This document shows, piece after piece, positions 14,900 to 22,994 of a DNA stretch of 34,641 bases (position 1 is its first letter; each line of letters starts with the position of its first letter). Made by a program: the position numbers and the translations under genes. The notes under the pieces were generated by a model. The model saw only the letters and a list, made by a program, of their open reading frames with translations. It was not told the origin of the DNA and did no database searches. The stretch lies in the NCBI GenBank assembly GCA_902462065.1, contig CABQAK010000022.1, positions 1-34,641 on the forward strand, written 5' to 3'. The DNA comes from an uncultured Collinsella sp. (GTDB lineage Bacteria; Actinomycetota; Coriobacteriia; Coriobacteriales; Coriobacteriaceae).

Positions 14900-15391
14900 T
14901 TACGCCGGCATGGCCCCGAACCCGTCTATCAAGAACAGCCTAAGAACCAGCTTGATGACATATCCCGGTTTGACTTCAGCCGCGTCAAAGACGCTGCGCT
15001 CGGCGAGCTCGCTGCAGTATGCGTAGATATCGCGGATGAGCTCCGCGCCCGAAAGCGTAAACATGTAGCCTGCGTCCGAAAGTGCATTGGGTGCGGCGGG
15101 CAACTTGGCCATGTGACAGAACGTTTGCAGGTCGGGCGCCATAGCGTCCTGGTAGCCAAGATGGCTGCCGTCTTCTTGTGCGACGAGTTCCAGCTGGCGT
15201 ACTCGATTCAGCGCCGCTGCCAACACAAAGCTCGGTGTGGGAGCATTGACGTCCTTCGTGCTCGCCACAAGCCTGCCCGCCGCCTGCGTGACAAGCCAAG
15301 CGACCTCGCGCTGGCAACGCACGGCCTTGCGCGTAACCGGCTTGATGGACGAAGAAGAAACGCTTCCCTTAGGCGGATTCGAAACAGCCAC
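14900..15391 (-). CDS. Hypothetical protein
   Basis: A 163-residue protein that I do not recognise. The N-terminal 20 residues are rich in serine, proline and lysine. The rest is predicted mainly helical, with LVTQAAGRLVAST, LAAALNRVRQLELVAQ and LIRDIYAYCSELAER. A C-terminal hydrophobic stretch, KLVLRLFLIDGFGAM, is too short to be a clear membrane segment. The start is probably GTG at 15391 because GGGAGG is five bases upstream. Only 11 bases separate it from the divergent HNH nuclease gene, so the two promoters must lie inside each other's coding ends or further away. The intimate pairing hints at joint function. Confidence 0.65.
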   Translation of the reverse strand: MAVSNPPKGSVSSSSIKPVTRKAVRCQREVAWLVTQAAGRLVASTKDVNAPTPSFVLAAALNRVRQLELVAQEDGSHLGYQDAMAPDLQTFCHMAKLPAAPNALSDAGYMFTLSGAELIRDIYAYCSELAERSVFDAAEVKPGYVIKLVLRLFLIDGFGAMPA

Positions 15392-15402
15392 AAGAACCTC
15401 CC

Positions 15403-16275
15403 ATGAACGACCCGGCCCAACAAGCCCGGATGAAACACGTGCTACATCAGTATACAGGGAAGTGGGGCAGCGGGGTACAAACGCGCCAGCGGCAAACCGA
15501 GAGCATCAACGATGTGCCTCCGCTCTATTTGGACGATGGTACGTGGGTCATTAAGTACTCGGTTCAAGCGCCGGGTACCGTTGGTTTTCGAGACCAGAAT
15601 TACAACCGTAAAATGCTCAACTGCATGGAATGTGGCGTTCCAGTCGGAGTCATATTTGCAACCGAGGTGGGCTACAAGGTGCTCGGCCTTGCATTTGTTG
15701 AACGGTTCGAGCCCGAAAACGGATGGTTTGTTCTGCACGGTCCTGTTCATAAAGGCGGACCGGACCCTCGTTTTGCGCCCGACATGAGTTATCTGAAGCA
15801 CATGCCCGTCGATATTGAGTTTGCCGGACAGGGTACGACCGACGACGAAAAGGTCCGCTATGCGTTAAGGCGCGAGCGATTGGGGCAGCAATGGTTCCGC
15901 AAGCAGCTCGTTGCCGCCTATGATGGCCGTTGCGCGGTGTCGGACTGCGGCGTCAGCGAAGCCCTGGAGGCTGCACATATCGAGAATTACTCGGGACCCA
16001 AATCGCAGGTTGCCAGCAACGGCATTCTGCTTCGGCGCGATCTTCATTCCCTATTTGATGCTCACCTGATTTCGTTTGAGCCTGTTTGCGGCGAATATCG
16101 GCTGTGCGGATCGTACCTGCTGGATAAGACCGACTACGTTTCCTTTGCGGGTGCGACGCTAAGGCAGCCGAATGAGCGTCAGTGGCGACCCAATACGGTG
16201 TTTCTTGAGGCCCATCGCATTGAGTTCGATCGTTCGGAAAAGAAGCGTGAAAAGGCGGGGCTTCTGCCGTATTAG
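15403..16275 (+). CDS. HNH endonuclease, possibly modification-dependent
   Basis: A 290-residue putative nuclease. The C-terminal HNH fold lies at about residues 165-225. Its landmarks are YDGRCAVSDCGV, the AAHI histidine, and NGILLRRDLHSLFDAHL, matching the pattern of the restriction-type HNH_2 group. The N-terminal part (about 40-120), with NRKMLNCMECGVPVGVIF, YKVLGLAFVE and GWFVLHGP, resembles the substrate-reading region that precedes HNH in several putative restriction enzymes. Cutting of modified or foreign DNA is inferred from that layout. No methyltransferase is adjacent, which would fit a McrA-like type IV enzyme. The start is uncertain: the ATG at 15403 has no ribosome site, and a second ATG is at 15430. 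Confidence 0.8.
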   Translation: MNDPAQQARMKHVLHQYTGKWGSGVQTRQRQTESINDVPPLYLDDGTWVIKYSVQAPGTVGFRDQNYNRKMLNCMECGVPVGVIFATEVGYKVLGLAFVERFEPENGWFVLHGPVHKGGPDPRFAPDMSYLKHMPVDIEFAGQGTTDDEKVRYALRRERLGQQWFRKQLVAAYDGRCAVSDCGVSEALEAAHIENYSGPKSQVASNGILLRRDLHSLFDAHLISFEPVCGEYRLCGSYLLDKTDYVSFAGATLRQPNERQWRPNTVFLEAHRIEFDRSEKKREKAGLLPY

Positions 16276-16397
16276 CGTATTTGGCTTTGGCATTCTTTGA
16301 CGATCGTGTTGTTTGATCGGATCGCGTGGCGATGCAATCTCGCGCACGCCTGCCGGTGCATGCTCTTCCTGTTTTGTATAGCGAGAGGGGAGCGTGT

Positions 16398-16682
16398 ATG
16401 AGCTGGCGAGGCGATATTGCGATGGGGAAGTACGGAAAACTGCCGTGTGCCCTTATCGACAACAATATGTTTCCGAGCGTAGAGGTTGATTGCGGGTCGT
16501 TTGTCGTCACCTGCCCTTGCTGCGGCTCGCAAATACCGTGTCTCGACATTCGGTTCATCGATGCGCGTGACAGACTCAGCGACGAAGTGAGAAAACAGAC
16601 AGGCGTTCATATGCCGGTGTATCCGGAGAAATGCCCTGTTTGTGGCCTCGATATCGTGTATGACGCCGGCGACGAGGGATAG
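16398..16682 (+). CDS. Small zinc-ribbon hypothetical protein
   Basis: A 94-residue protein with two CxxC pairs, C39-C42 (CPCC) and C79-C82 (CPVCG), which probably hold one zinc ion in a rubredoxin-like knuckle pair 40 residues apart. No catalytic motif is visible. I chose ATG 16398 because GAGGGGAG lies close upstream; the frame opens 24 codons earlier without such a site. It follows the HNH gene by 122 bases on the same strand and is convergent with the DUF5710 gene, which also has two CxxC pairs. Confidence 0.6.
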   Translation: MSWRGDIAMGKYGKLPCALIDNNMFPSVEVDCGSFVVTCPCCGSQIPCLDIRFIDARDRLSDEVRKQTGVHMPVYPEKCPVCGLDIVYDAGDEG

Positions 16683-16720
16683 GTGATGCGGAGGAGCTGG
16701 CTGTGAAGGCATCTCCGTCC

Positions 16721-17407
16721 CTACAAATAAACCCCCTCACCGAGTTGCCTGTGGAACTCGGCGTGATGGTCGCGTGCCCAGGTAAAGAGCGCCTGGTCAA
16801 AGTCGGTACGCGCGGCCGGGACGCCAAAGACGCCGACAACTTCGACGCGCACAAACTCCAGTGCCGGCAGCTTGTTGATGGCAGTGAGGGCAAACGGGGA
16901 CGAGGGCTCCTCGAACAGATAGCGGCTGCCTTGCAGCGCGTCGCAACTGGTGCACGTGTTGCCGAGCGACGGGGCTTTGGAGGCTCGCGCGCCTACGGGC
17001 TTGTAGCCGCAGCGCTTATGAAGGTAGTCGCGGATCTCGCCCGGCACGCAGCCAAGAGCGGGCACGATGGCGAGTGCGTTGGCGTTGGCCGTGTCGATGG
17101 CAATGTGCCCGGCTTCGTTGGGCGCGTGCGCGATGGCGATGCTCTCGTCGTTATCGGTTCGATAGGGGATGCCGAAGGCCGCGACCGAGGTCTCTTTGTG
17201 ACACTTCCAGCACTCGCGCTTGCCCAGCACCAGATATATATACGGTGCGGAAGGGTCGGATCGGTCTACGCCGGGCAGCCACTCGGCAAAGGGCTCGGGG
17301 TTGACGCCGCTGGGTACATACCAGATCTTCTTGGTCCGGTCCCATTTGGCGCCCAGCGCCTTGGCTTCTTCTTTGCGTGAAAAGGGAACATCGAGCTCGG
17401 TGCGCAT
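16721..17407 (-). CDS. DUF5710 domain protein with split zinc knuckles
   Basis: A 228-residue protein. Residues about 5-45 (VPFSRKEEAKALGAKWD, then KKIWYVPSG) match the short DUF5710 module often fused to primases and other plasmid or phage DNA enzymes. Two CxxC pairs follow, C66-C69 (CWKC) and C152-C155 (CTSC), which could bind zinc. No catalytic domain is recognisable. The start at 17407 is supported by AAGGAG six bases upstream; the frame continues upstream through the tRNA terminator and is not used. Its likely role is nucleic acid binding, based on the module's usual partners. Confidence 0.75.
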   Translation of the reverse strand: MRTELDVPFSRKEEAKALGAKWDRTKKIWYVPSGVNPEPFAEWLPGVDRSDPSAPYIYLVLGKRECWKCHKETSVAAFGIPYRTDNDESIAIAHAPNEAGHIAIDTANANALAIVPALGCVPGEIRDYLHKRCGYKPVGARASKAPSLGNTCTSCDALQGSRYLFEEPSSPFALTAINKLPALEFVRVEVVGVFGVPAARTDFDQALFTWARDHHAEFHRQLGEGVYL

Positions 17408-17587
17408 GGCGGCTCCTTGGTTCTGCAGGTGCAAGTGGCTCAAGGATACCGCAGGGCGCAGACATCGCGGCGTTTTGCTGAGAAGCTGTGGTGCGGACTG
17501 ATTGGTTATACCGATGGATAGATCGGCAAGTAGATGGTCGGCTTTTGGCCAGTTGGGCGGTTGGAGCTGCCAGCGGATTTGGCGACA

Positions 17588-17624
17588 TAAAACAAAACAG
17601 CCCAGAGGGCATAGCCTCTGAGCT
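17588..17624 (-). terminator. Terminator of the tRNA-Val gene
   Basis: On the minus strand a GC-rich stem (17599-17624, arms around CAGAGG and CCTCTG) is followed by TGTTTTGTTTT. It begins ten bases after the tRNA 3' end. Confidence 0.85.
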
Positions 17625-17633
17625 GCGAACATT

Positions 17634-17708
17634 TGGTGGGCGTTAGAAGATTTGAACTTCTGACCTCTTCCGTGTCAGGGAAGCGCTCTCCCCCTGAGCT
17701 AAACGCCC
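17634..17708 (-). tRNA. tRNA-Val (anticodon GAC)
   Basis: All four arms can be drawn. The acceptor stem is GGGCGTT with AACGCCC, the D stem GCTC with GAGC, and the anticodon stem CTTCC with GGAAG around loop CTGACAC. The T stem is AGAAG with CTTCT around TTCAAAT. Discriminator A and an encoded CCA complete a 75-base gene. The anticodon GAC reads GUC and GUU valine codons. A strong promoter and a terminator flank it. Confidence 0.97.
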
Positions 17709-17737
17709 GATCAAGGGTGCGCAAGCGCGCGAGGGAT

Positions 17738-17766
17738 AATATAACGGAGCCTGAACTCGGTGGCAA
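17738..17766 (-). promoter_or_regulatory. Promoter of tRNA-Val
   Basis: On the minus strand TTGCCA (17761-17766), a spacer of exactly 17 bases and TATATT (17738-17743) match the consensus at five of six positions each. They lie 29 bases before the mature tRNA 5' end. Confidence 0.8.
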
Positions 17767-17997
17767 GAACATTTTTAAAAATCGCTTACATTGTGGAATT
17801 CGGGGGCTTCGTCATATCCATTTTAAAAGAGCCTGCTGCCGCGATTTGGCTGTCGCATAATGCAAGGCCATTGCGGTATCGAGCTATGGAAAGACACCTG
17901 CGGAATTGTCCTACCGATAAGCGGACAAGCCTCCAGCTGGTGACTTCGCCGTGGTAAGGTAAGCCGAATTGTTTCCAGGCTGTTTCGGGGGAGTGGA

Positions 17998-19020
17998 ATG
18001 AGCAAAGAGTGTGTCGAGCAGGTCGAAGGCGCAGGGGCTTCGGTGCCGATGACCGATATATCGAACATTGATGTGCCCGAGGGCACCGACGAGCTCAGCC
18101 GCAACACCCGTCGCGCCTGGCGCGAGCGCCTTAACGATGCGTCGTCGCGCAAGATGATCACGGGCGTCTTGGCTACGCTGGTGGGCGGTTCGTTTTGGGG
18201 CTTCTCGGGCACCAGCGCGAGCTTTCTGTTCGATACCTACCACGTCGACACCTTGTGGCTTATGAGCGTGCGTCAGATTCTCGCCGGTCTACTCTTTATG
18301 GCCGTGGTTGTTACGCGCGACCGCGAGCGCCTGGTCAAGCTCTGGACCACACCCGCCGATCGCAAGCAGCTGCTGCTCTTTACCGCTTTTGGCCTGCTGT
18401 TCAACCAGTTTTGCTATCTTTCGGCCGTGCGCCTGACGAACGCCGGAACCGCGACGGTGCTCCAGTGCCTGCAGCTCGTTATCATCATGGGCTACACCTG
18501 CGTGATCGATCGCCGCATGCCGCGTACTCGCGAAGTCATCGGCATTGGCCTGGCTCTGGGTGGAACCTTTTTAATCGCCACCGGCGGCGACCCCACCAGC
18601 CTGAATATCTCGCCGCTTGGCCTGGCAGCAGGTCTTATGTGTGCGGTCAGCGCCGCGTGTATGGCGGTGATTCCCGCCAAGATCCTGCCCGAATACGGCA
18701 GCCCCATCGTCACGGGCTCGGCAATGCTCACGGCGGGCGTGATCTCATGTGTCTTCGTGCAGCCCTGGGCGCATGTGCCGGCACTCGACGCTGCCGGCGT
18801 CGAGGCGCTCGCGGTGTTCGTGGTTATCGGCTCGTTTTTTGCTTACATGCTCTATATGCAGGGCGTTAAGGACATCGGCTCGGTGCGTGCGAGTCTCATC
18901 GGAACCGTGGAGCCCGTCTCGGCGACCATCACCAGCGCCGTTATGCTGGGCACGGTGTTTTTGCCGACCGACCTTATCGGCTTTGCCATGATCATCGTGA
19001 TGATGTTCCTCACGGTGTAG
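17998..19020 (+). CDS. EamA/DMT family transporter
   Basis: A 340-residue inner membrane protein of the drug/metabolite transporter superfamily, probably exporting amino acids or metabolites. After a polar N-terminal tail of about 55 residues there are about ten hydrophobic helices in two EamA halves. The first half begins ITGVLATLVGGSFWGFSGTSASFLF. The second ends VRASLIGTVEPVSATITSAVML, the conserved segment before the last helices. The substrate cannot be told. The start is ATG 17998 with GGGGGAG four bases upstream. The N-terminal tail is longer than usual for the family; an internal start is possible but has no better ribosome site. Confidence 0.9.
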   Translation: MSKECVEQVEGAGASVPMTDISNIDVPEGTDELSRNTRRAWRERLNDASSRKMITGVLATLVGGSFWGFSGTSASFLFDTYHVDTLWLMSVRQILAGLLFMAVVVTRDRERLVKLWTTPADRKQLLLFTAFGLLFNQFCYLSAVRLTNAGTATVLQCLQLVIIMGYTCVIDRRMPRTREVIGIGLALGGTFLIATGGDPTSLNISPLGLAAGLMCAVSAACMAVIPAKILPEYGSPIVTGSAMLTAGVISCVFVQPWAHVPALDAAGVEALAVFVVIGSFFAYMLYMQGVKDIGSVRASLIGTVEPVSATITSAVMLGTVFLPTDLIGFAMIIVMMFLTV

Positions 19021-19169
19021 CTGGCGCCGCTGCCAAGACGGAAAAGGTGTTGTGCCGCATTTTCGCCAATTGATGTCCGTGTCTGGAGTTTAGCTGTCGA
19101 TGCTCAAAATGCCATAAACTAGTAACGTTATGGACTTTTTCATTGCGACTCAATTGCGAGGATTTCTTT

Positions 19170-21482
19170 ATGGCTGGTAATCACTTTAAGGGCAGCGATA
19201 GCGGCCGTCCTGCAGTTCCGCCGCGTCCGAACGGGGCTGGTAAGGCCGGCACGCCGGGCGGCGCTGGACAGGGCGGTTCCGGTAAGCGCGTGTCCCCGGG
19301 CGAGACAGCGATGTTTACCGCTCTGTACGAGCAGTCTCAAAAGGCAAAAAAGACCGGCCGTGCAAGAGGGAATGTCTTTGCGGGCGGTGCAACCTCCACG
19401 TCGCAGCCGAGCGGGGCTCCTTCGGTACCCGCGAACAACGCAGGTGCTGCCAACGCCGCGAATGCCGCCGGCAACGTTAATGCCGACAAGGCCGCCAACA
19501 ATACTCCCTCTGCCGGTGGCGCGGGGCTTACGGGTAACCTTGGCACGATTTACACCGGCGCCTCCGAGACTGGCACGTTCGCCCGCCTGGATGATAGCGG
19601 TGCCGAGTTTGCGGGCTCGGGTTCCAAGGAAGATTATTACGATTTTGGCTTGAACTACGGTGGCGACGCTTCGCCGAGTTCGACCTCTGACGGTCTGGTC
19701 CGTCATCGCCATCGCAAGGGCGAGCGCAAAAAGCGTCACACCGGCGCCATTATTGCCGTTGTAGTCGCGGTGCTTCTCGTTGCGCTTGGCGCAAGCGGCT
19801 TTATGCTGCTTAACTCGGCAAAGACCGTAAAGAGCGAAGCGAAGGAGGCTGTCGAGATCGTCGGTGGCCTTAAGGACAAGGTCACGTCGGGCGATTTTTC
19901 GACGCTGCCTGACGACGCGAAGAAGATCGATGAGCTCTGCGACAGCATGAAGGCGGAGACCTCGAGCCCGCTGTGGACGGCGGCTTCGTTTATCCCGGTG
20001 TATGGCAGCGACATCAATGCGGCCCGCACCATGATTGATGCCCTGTCCGATGTCTCGAGCAACGCGCTGGTTCCCATGGCCGACAACCTTTCGCAGGCCA
20101 CGCCCGGCAAGCTGTTCCAGGACGGCATGATTAACGTGTCCGCGCTGCAGGCCGTTGCCGATTCGCTTTCCGATAGCTCCAAGGTGTTCAAGAGCGCCAA
20201 CGAGAAGGTCCAGGGCATTGGCGATACTCATATTTCCCAGGTGACCGAGCTGGTCGATAAGGCCAAGGACGGCTTTGCCACCCTGGACGGTGCAGTCGAC
20301 GCGGCGGAGAAGGTCGCCCCCGTCCTTCCGCAGATGCTCGGCGCCAACGGCCAGACGCGCAACTACCTTGTGTATGCCATGAACAACGTCGAGATTCGTG
20401 CCTGCGGCGGCTTTGGCGGTTCGCAGGGCCTGATTTCGGTCACCGACGGCCAGATGTCGATTGGCGAGTTTGTTCCCCGCATTGGACTCAGCGAGGATGA
20501 GGCAGTCGAGAGCATCGACGAAGAGGATGAGGCGCTGTTCGGCAACCACAGTAACCTGTACAACTCGGGCAATACCTATTCGCCTGATTGGCCCCGCAAC
20601 TCGCAGCGTGTCGCCGCGCTGTGGAAATCTCAATATGGCCAGGACGTTGACGGCGTCGTGGGTATCGACCCGGTGTTCCTGCAGTATCTGCTGGGCCTGG
20701 TCGGTAACGTGTCGCTGCCCGACGGAACGGTTGTCGACGGCACCAACGCCGCAAAGGTCCTCATGCACGATGTGTACTGGAACTATCCGGTCGAGGAGTC
20801 GGACGGCATCTTTGCATCCGTCGCCAGCGCTGCCTTCGACAAGATCCTTGGCGGTATCGGCGATGTCGATGTTACGAAGCTTGTCAGCGCCGTTGAGCGC
20901 GGTGCCGAAGAGGGCCGCCTGATCGCGTGGATGAAAAACGATGACGAGCAGAACGCTATCAAGGAGATGAACATCGACGCCTCGCTGCCCGATCCGGATG
21001 ACCCGAGTGAAGATCCCGTTGCTGGTGTCTACTTTAACAACCTGAGCTTCTCCAAGCTCGACTGGTATCTGAACGCCGATACGCAGATTGGTCAGGGCGT
21101 GAAGAACGGCGACGGCGCTTGCTCGTATCGCATCACCGTTACCCTGACGAACATCATGACGCAGGAGGAGGCAGGTAAGCTGCCCGACTACGTAGCGGCC
21201 AGTGCGCCTGGGACCTCGCGTGACGATGAGCGCTTGTATGTATCACTGTTTGCGCCGACAGGCGGCAGCATTACCGATCTAAACGTCGAGGGGACTCAGT
21301 TTGGACTGTTCGCTGCCACTTGGCACGGAGTTCCCTGCTATTCGGGCACCGTTGACCTGCATGCTGGCGAGACGACGACGATCACGTATACGCTGACCAC
21401 GTCGGCCGAGGCGGGGGACAAGCCGCTTACGCTGCGTCAGACTCCTACATGCCAGGCGGCTCGCGACAGCGCGTCGGCGTAG
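19170..21482 (+). CDS. DUF4012 domain membrane protein
   Basis: A 770-residue protein of unknown biochemical role. The first 180 residues are low complexity, rich in Gly, Ala, Asn and Ser, and probably disordered in the cytoplasm. A basic HRHRKGERKKRH stretch precedes one membrane helix at about 191-213. The large extracellular part starts with helical segments and contains the DUF4012 signature RNYLVYAMNNVEIRACGGFGG (397 onwards, in pieces: NYLVYAMNN, EIRACGGFGG). The domain is frequent in Actinobacteria near surface polysaccharide genes. The start is ATG 19170 with GAGG eight bases upstream. glmM, which makes a cell-wall precursor, follows 83 bases later on the same strand, so a cell-envelope role is plausible but inferred. 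Confidence 0.85.
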   Translation: MAGNHFKGSDSGRPAVPPRPNGAGKAGTPGGAGQGGSGKRVSPGETAMFTALYEQSQKAKKTGRARGNVFAGGATSTSQPSGAPSVPANNAGAANAANAAGNVNADKAANNTPSAGGAGLTGNLGTIYTGASETGTFARLDDSGAEFAGSGSKEDYYDFGLNYGGDASPSSTSDGLVRHRHRKGERKKRHTGAIIAVVVAVLLVALGASGFMLLNSAKTVKSEAKEAVEIVGGLKDKVTSGDFSTLPDDAKKIDELCDSMKAETSSPLWTAASFIPVYGSDINAARTMIDALSDVSSNALVPMADNLSQATPGKLFQDGMINVSALQAVADSLSDSSKVFKSANEKVQGIGDTHISQVTELVDKAKDGFATLDGAVDAAEKVAPVLPQMLGANGQTRNYLVYAMNNVEIRACGGFGGSQGLISVTDGQMSIGEFVPRIGLSEDEAVESIDEEDEALFGNHSNLYNSGNTYSPDWPRNSQRVAALWKSQYGQDVDGVVGIDPVFLQYLLGLVGNVSLPDGTVVDGTNAAKVLMHDVYWNYPVEESDGIFASVASAAFDKILGGIGDVDVTKLVSAVERGAEEGRLIAWMKNDDEQNAIKEMNIDASLPDPDDPSEDPVAGVYFNNLSFSKLDWYLNADTQIGQGVKNGDGACSYRITVTLTNIMTQEEAGKLPDYVAASAPGTSRDDERLYVSLFAPTGGSITDLNVEGTQFGLFAATWHGVPCYSGTVDLHAGETTTITYTLTTSAEAGDKPLTLRQTPTCQAARDSASA

Positions 21483-21519
21483 GGTTTTTCTGGTAGCGCA
21501 GATAATCGAGTACCATTTT

Positions 21520-21551
21520 GGGGCGGACAGGCAATCTGTTCGCCCCTATTT
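21520..21551 (+). terminator. Hairpin with T-run in the glmM leader: terminator or attenuator
   Basis: GGGGCGGACAG (21520-21530) pairs over 11 bp, with one G-U, with 21536-21546 and is followed by TATTTT. The ribosome site of glmM starts five bases later. A GATAAT that could be a -10 lies just before it (21501-21506). It may end the DUF4012 transcript, or attenuate glmM if that promoter is used. Confidence 0.6.
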
Positions 21552-21565
21552 TGTAAGGAGAGCGC

Positions 21566-22897
21566 ATGAAGTACTTTGGCACCGACGGCTTTCGCGGTGA
21601 GGCCAACGTTGGGCTGACGGTAGAGCACGCTTATAAGATTGGCCGTTTTGTGGGCTGGTATTACGGCGCCAACCGCAGTGCTAAGGCGCGCGTCATCGTG
21701 GGCAAGGACACACGTCGCTCGAGTTATATGTTCGAGGCGGCGCTGGTGAGCGGCCTGGTCGCGAGCGGCGCAGACGCCTACATGCTGCACGTGATCCCCA
21801 CTCCGGGCGTGGCGCATCAGACTGTGGAGGGCTGCTTCGATTGCGGCATCATGATCAGCGCGAGCCACAACCCGTTTTGCGATAACGGCATTAAGCTCGT
21901 CAACAGCGACGGCTTTAAGATGGACGAGGACGTGCTGGAGCTCATCGAGGATTACATCGATGGCAAGAGCGAAGTTCCGCTGGCCACGGGCAACCACATC
22001 GGCGCCACGGTGGACTACATGCAGGGCCGCAACCGCTATATTGCCTCGCTCATTGCAAGCGCGAACTTTTCGCTGCAGGGCGTCAAGATCGGCATCGACT
22101 GCGCCAATGGCTCGGCATCCTCGGTGGCCAAGCCGGTGTTCGATGCGCTGGGCGCCGATGTGCGTGTAATCAATGCAGCGCCCGATGGCTTTAACATCAA
22201 CGTCGACTGCGGCTCCACGCATATGGAGCGCCTGCAGCGCCACGTGGTGGAGCAGGGCCTGGACGTGGGCTTTGCCTACGACGGCGATGCCGACCGCTGC
22301 CTGGCCGTGGATGAGCGCGGGCGCGTGGTCGACGGCGACCAGATCCTGTACGTGTGCGGCGTGTATCTGAACAAGCACGGTCGCCTTTCGGGCGGTACCG
22401 TGGTGCCGACGATTGCCAGCAACTTTGGTCTGGTCAAGTCGCTGGAGCTTGCCGGACTGAGCGCCGTGACCAGCGGCGTGGGCGACCGTCACGTGTATGC
22501 CAAGATGCGCGAGGGCGGTTACAGCTTGGGCGGCGAGCAGACGGGCCATACGATCTTTGGTGATATCGAGCGCACGGGCGACGGCATTATGACTTCGCTG
22601 CGCGTGATGGAAGTGATTCGTGCCGAGCGCGAGACGCTCTCGCAGCTCACGGCTCCGTGCAAGCTGCTGCCGCAGGCGCAGGTGGCCGTGCACGTGGCGG
22701 ACAAGGACGCCGCGCTCGAGAACATGGGCGTGCAGAACGCCATCGCCGAGGCCGAGGCTGCGCTGGCAGGCGAGGGCCGCGTGCTCGTGCGCAAGAGCGG
22801 AACCGAGTCGGTTATCCGCGTGCTGGCCGAGGCGCCCGACCAAGCATCCGCCGATGCCGCCATGAAGCGCATCGCCAACGCGCTCGAGGCTCTGTAA
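21566..22897 (+). CDS. glmM: Phosphoglucosamine mutase GlmM
   Basis: Interconverts glucosamine 6-phosphate and glucosamine 1-phosphate for UDP-GlcNAc and peptidoglycan synthesis in the cytoplasm. The 443-residue length equals that of well-studied GlmM. The N-terminus is KYFGTDGFRGEAN. The phosphorylated serine is S100 in ISASHNP, the metal loop is DGDADR at 239-244, and the sugar loop GGEQTGH is present. The C-terminal phosphate site is RKSGTES. TAAGGAG precedes the ATG. An unusual hairpin lies in the leader, and a half-palindrome repeat and terminator follow. Confidence 0.96.
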   Translation: MKYFGTDGFRGEANVGLTVEHAYKIGRFVGWYYGANRSAKARVIVGKDTRRSSYMFEAALVSGLVASGADAYMLHVIPTPGVAHQTVEGCFDCGIMISASHNPFCDNGIKLVNSDGFKMDEDVLELIEDYIDGKSEVPLATGNHIGATVDYMQGRNRYIASLIASANFSLQGVKIGIDCANGSASSVAKPVFDALGADVRVINAAPDGFNINVDCGSTHMERLQRHVVEQGLDVGFAYDGDADRCLAVDERGRVVDGDQILYVCGVYLNKHGRLSGGTVVPTIASNFGLVKSLELAGLSAVTSGVGDRHVYAKMREGGYSLGGEQTGHTIFGDIERTGDGIMTSLRVMEVIRAERETLSQLTAPCKLLPQAQVAVHVADKDAALENMGVQNAIAEAEAALAGEGRVLVRKSGTESVIRVLAEAPDQASADAAMKRIANALEAL

Positions 22898-22900
22898 GGT

Positions 22901-22929
22901 AGTCATTGGGGACGTTCTTAAACGACTAG
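22901..22929. repeat. Half copy of the 54-bp palindrome
   Basis: This 29-base segment has the same TTGGGGACGTTCTTAAACGA core as one half of the element at 72-125. It starts four bases after the glmM stop and lacks the second half. Confidence 0.7.
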
Positions 22930-22933
22930 GTGG

Positions 22934-22972
22934 AAAGGGGGCGCTGCGGATTGGTTCCGCGGCGCCCCCTTT
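22934..22972. terminator. Bidirectional terminator between glmM and the carboxypeptidase
   Basis: A 16-bp arm with one internal mismatch (AAAGGGGGCGC then GCGGA, paired with 22957-22972) has short T-runs on both sides. It separates the convergent genes ending at 22897 and 22995. Confidence 0.8.
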
Positions 22973-22994
22973 GCGTTGGCGTGTCGGTTATGCC

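Noticed and set aside
17634..17708. Attachment-site duplication of the tRNA-Val 3' end
   Set aside because: I looked for a second copy of the tRNA 3' sequence in the window and did not see one, and no integrase gene is present.
19112..19133. Inverted repeat CCATAA-N10-TTATGG before the DUF4012 gene
   Set aside because: Short and imperfect. It could be a chance palindrome, and no promoter fits it convincingly.
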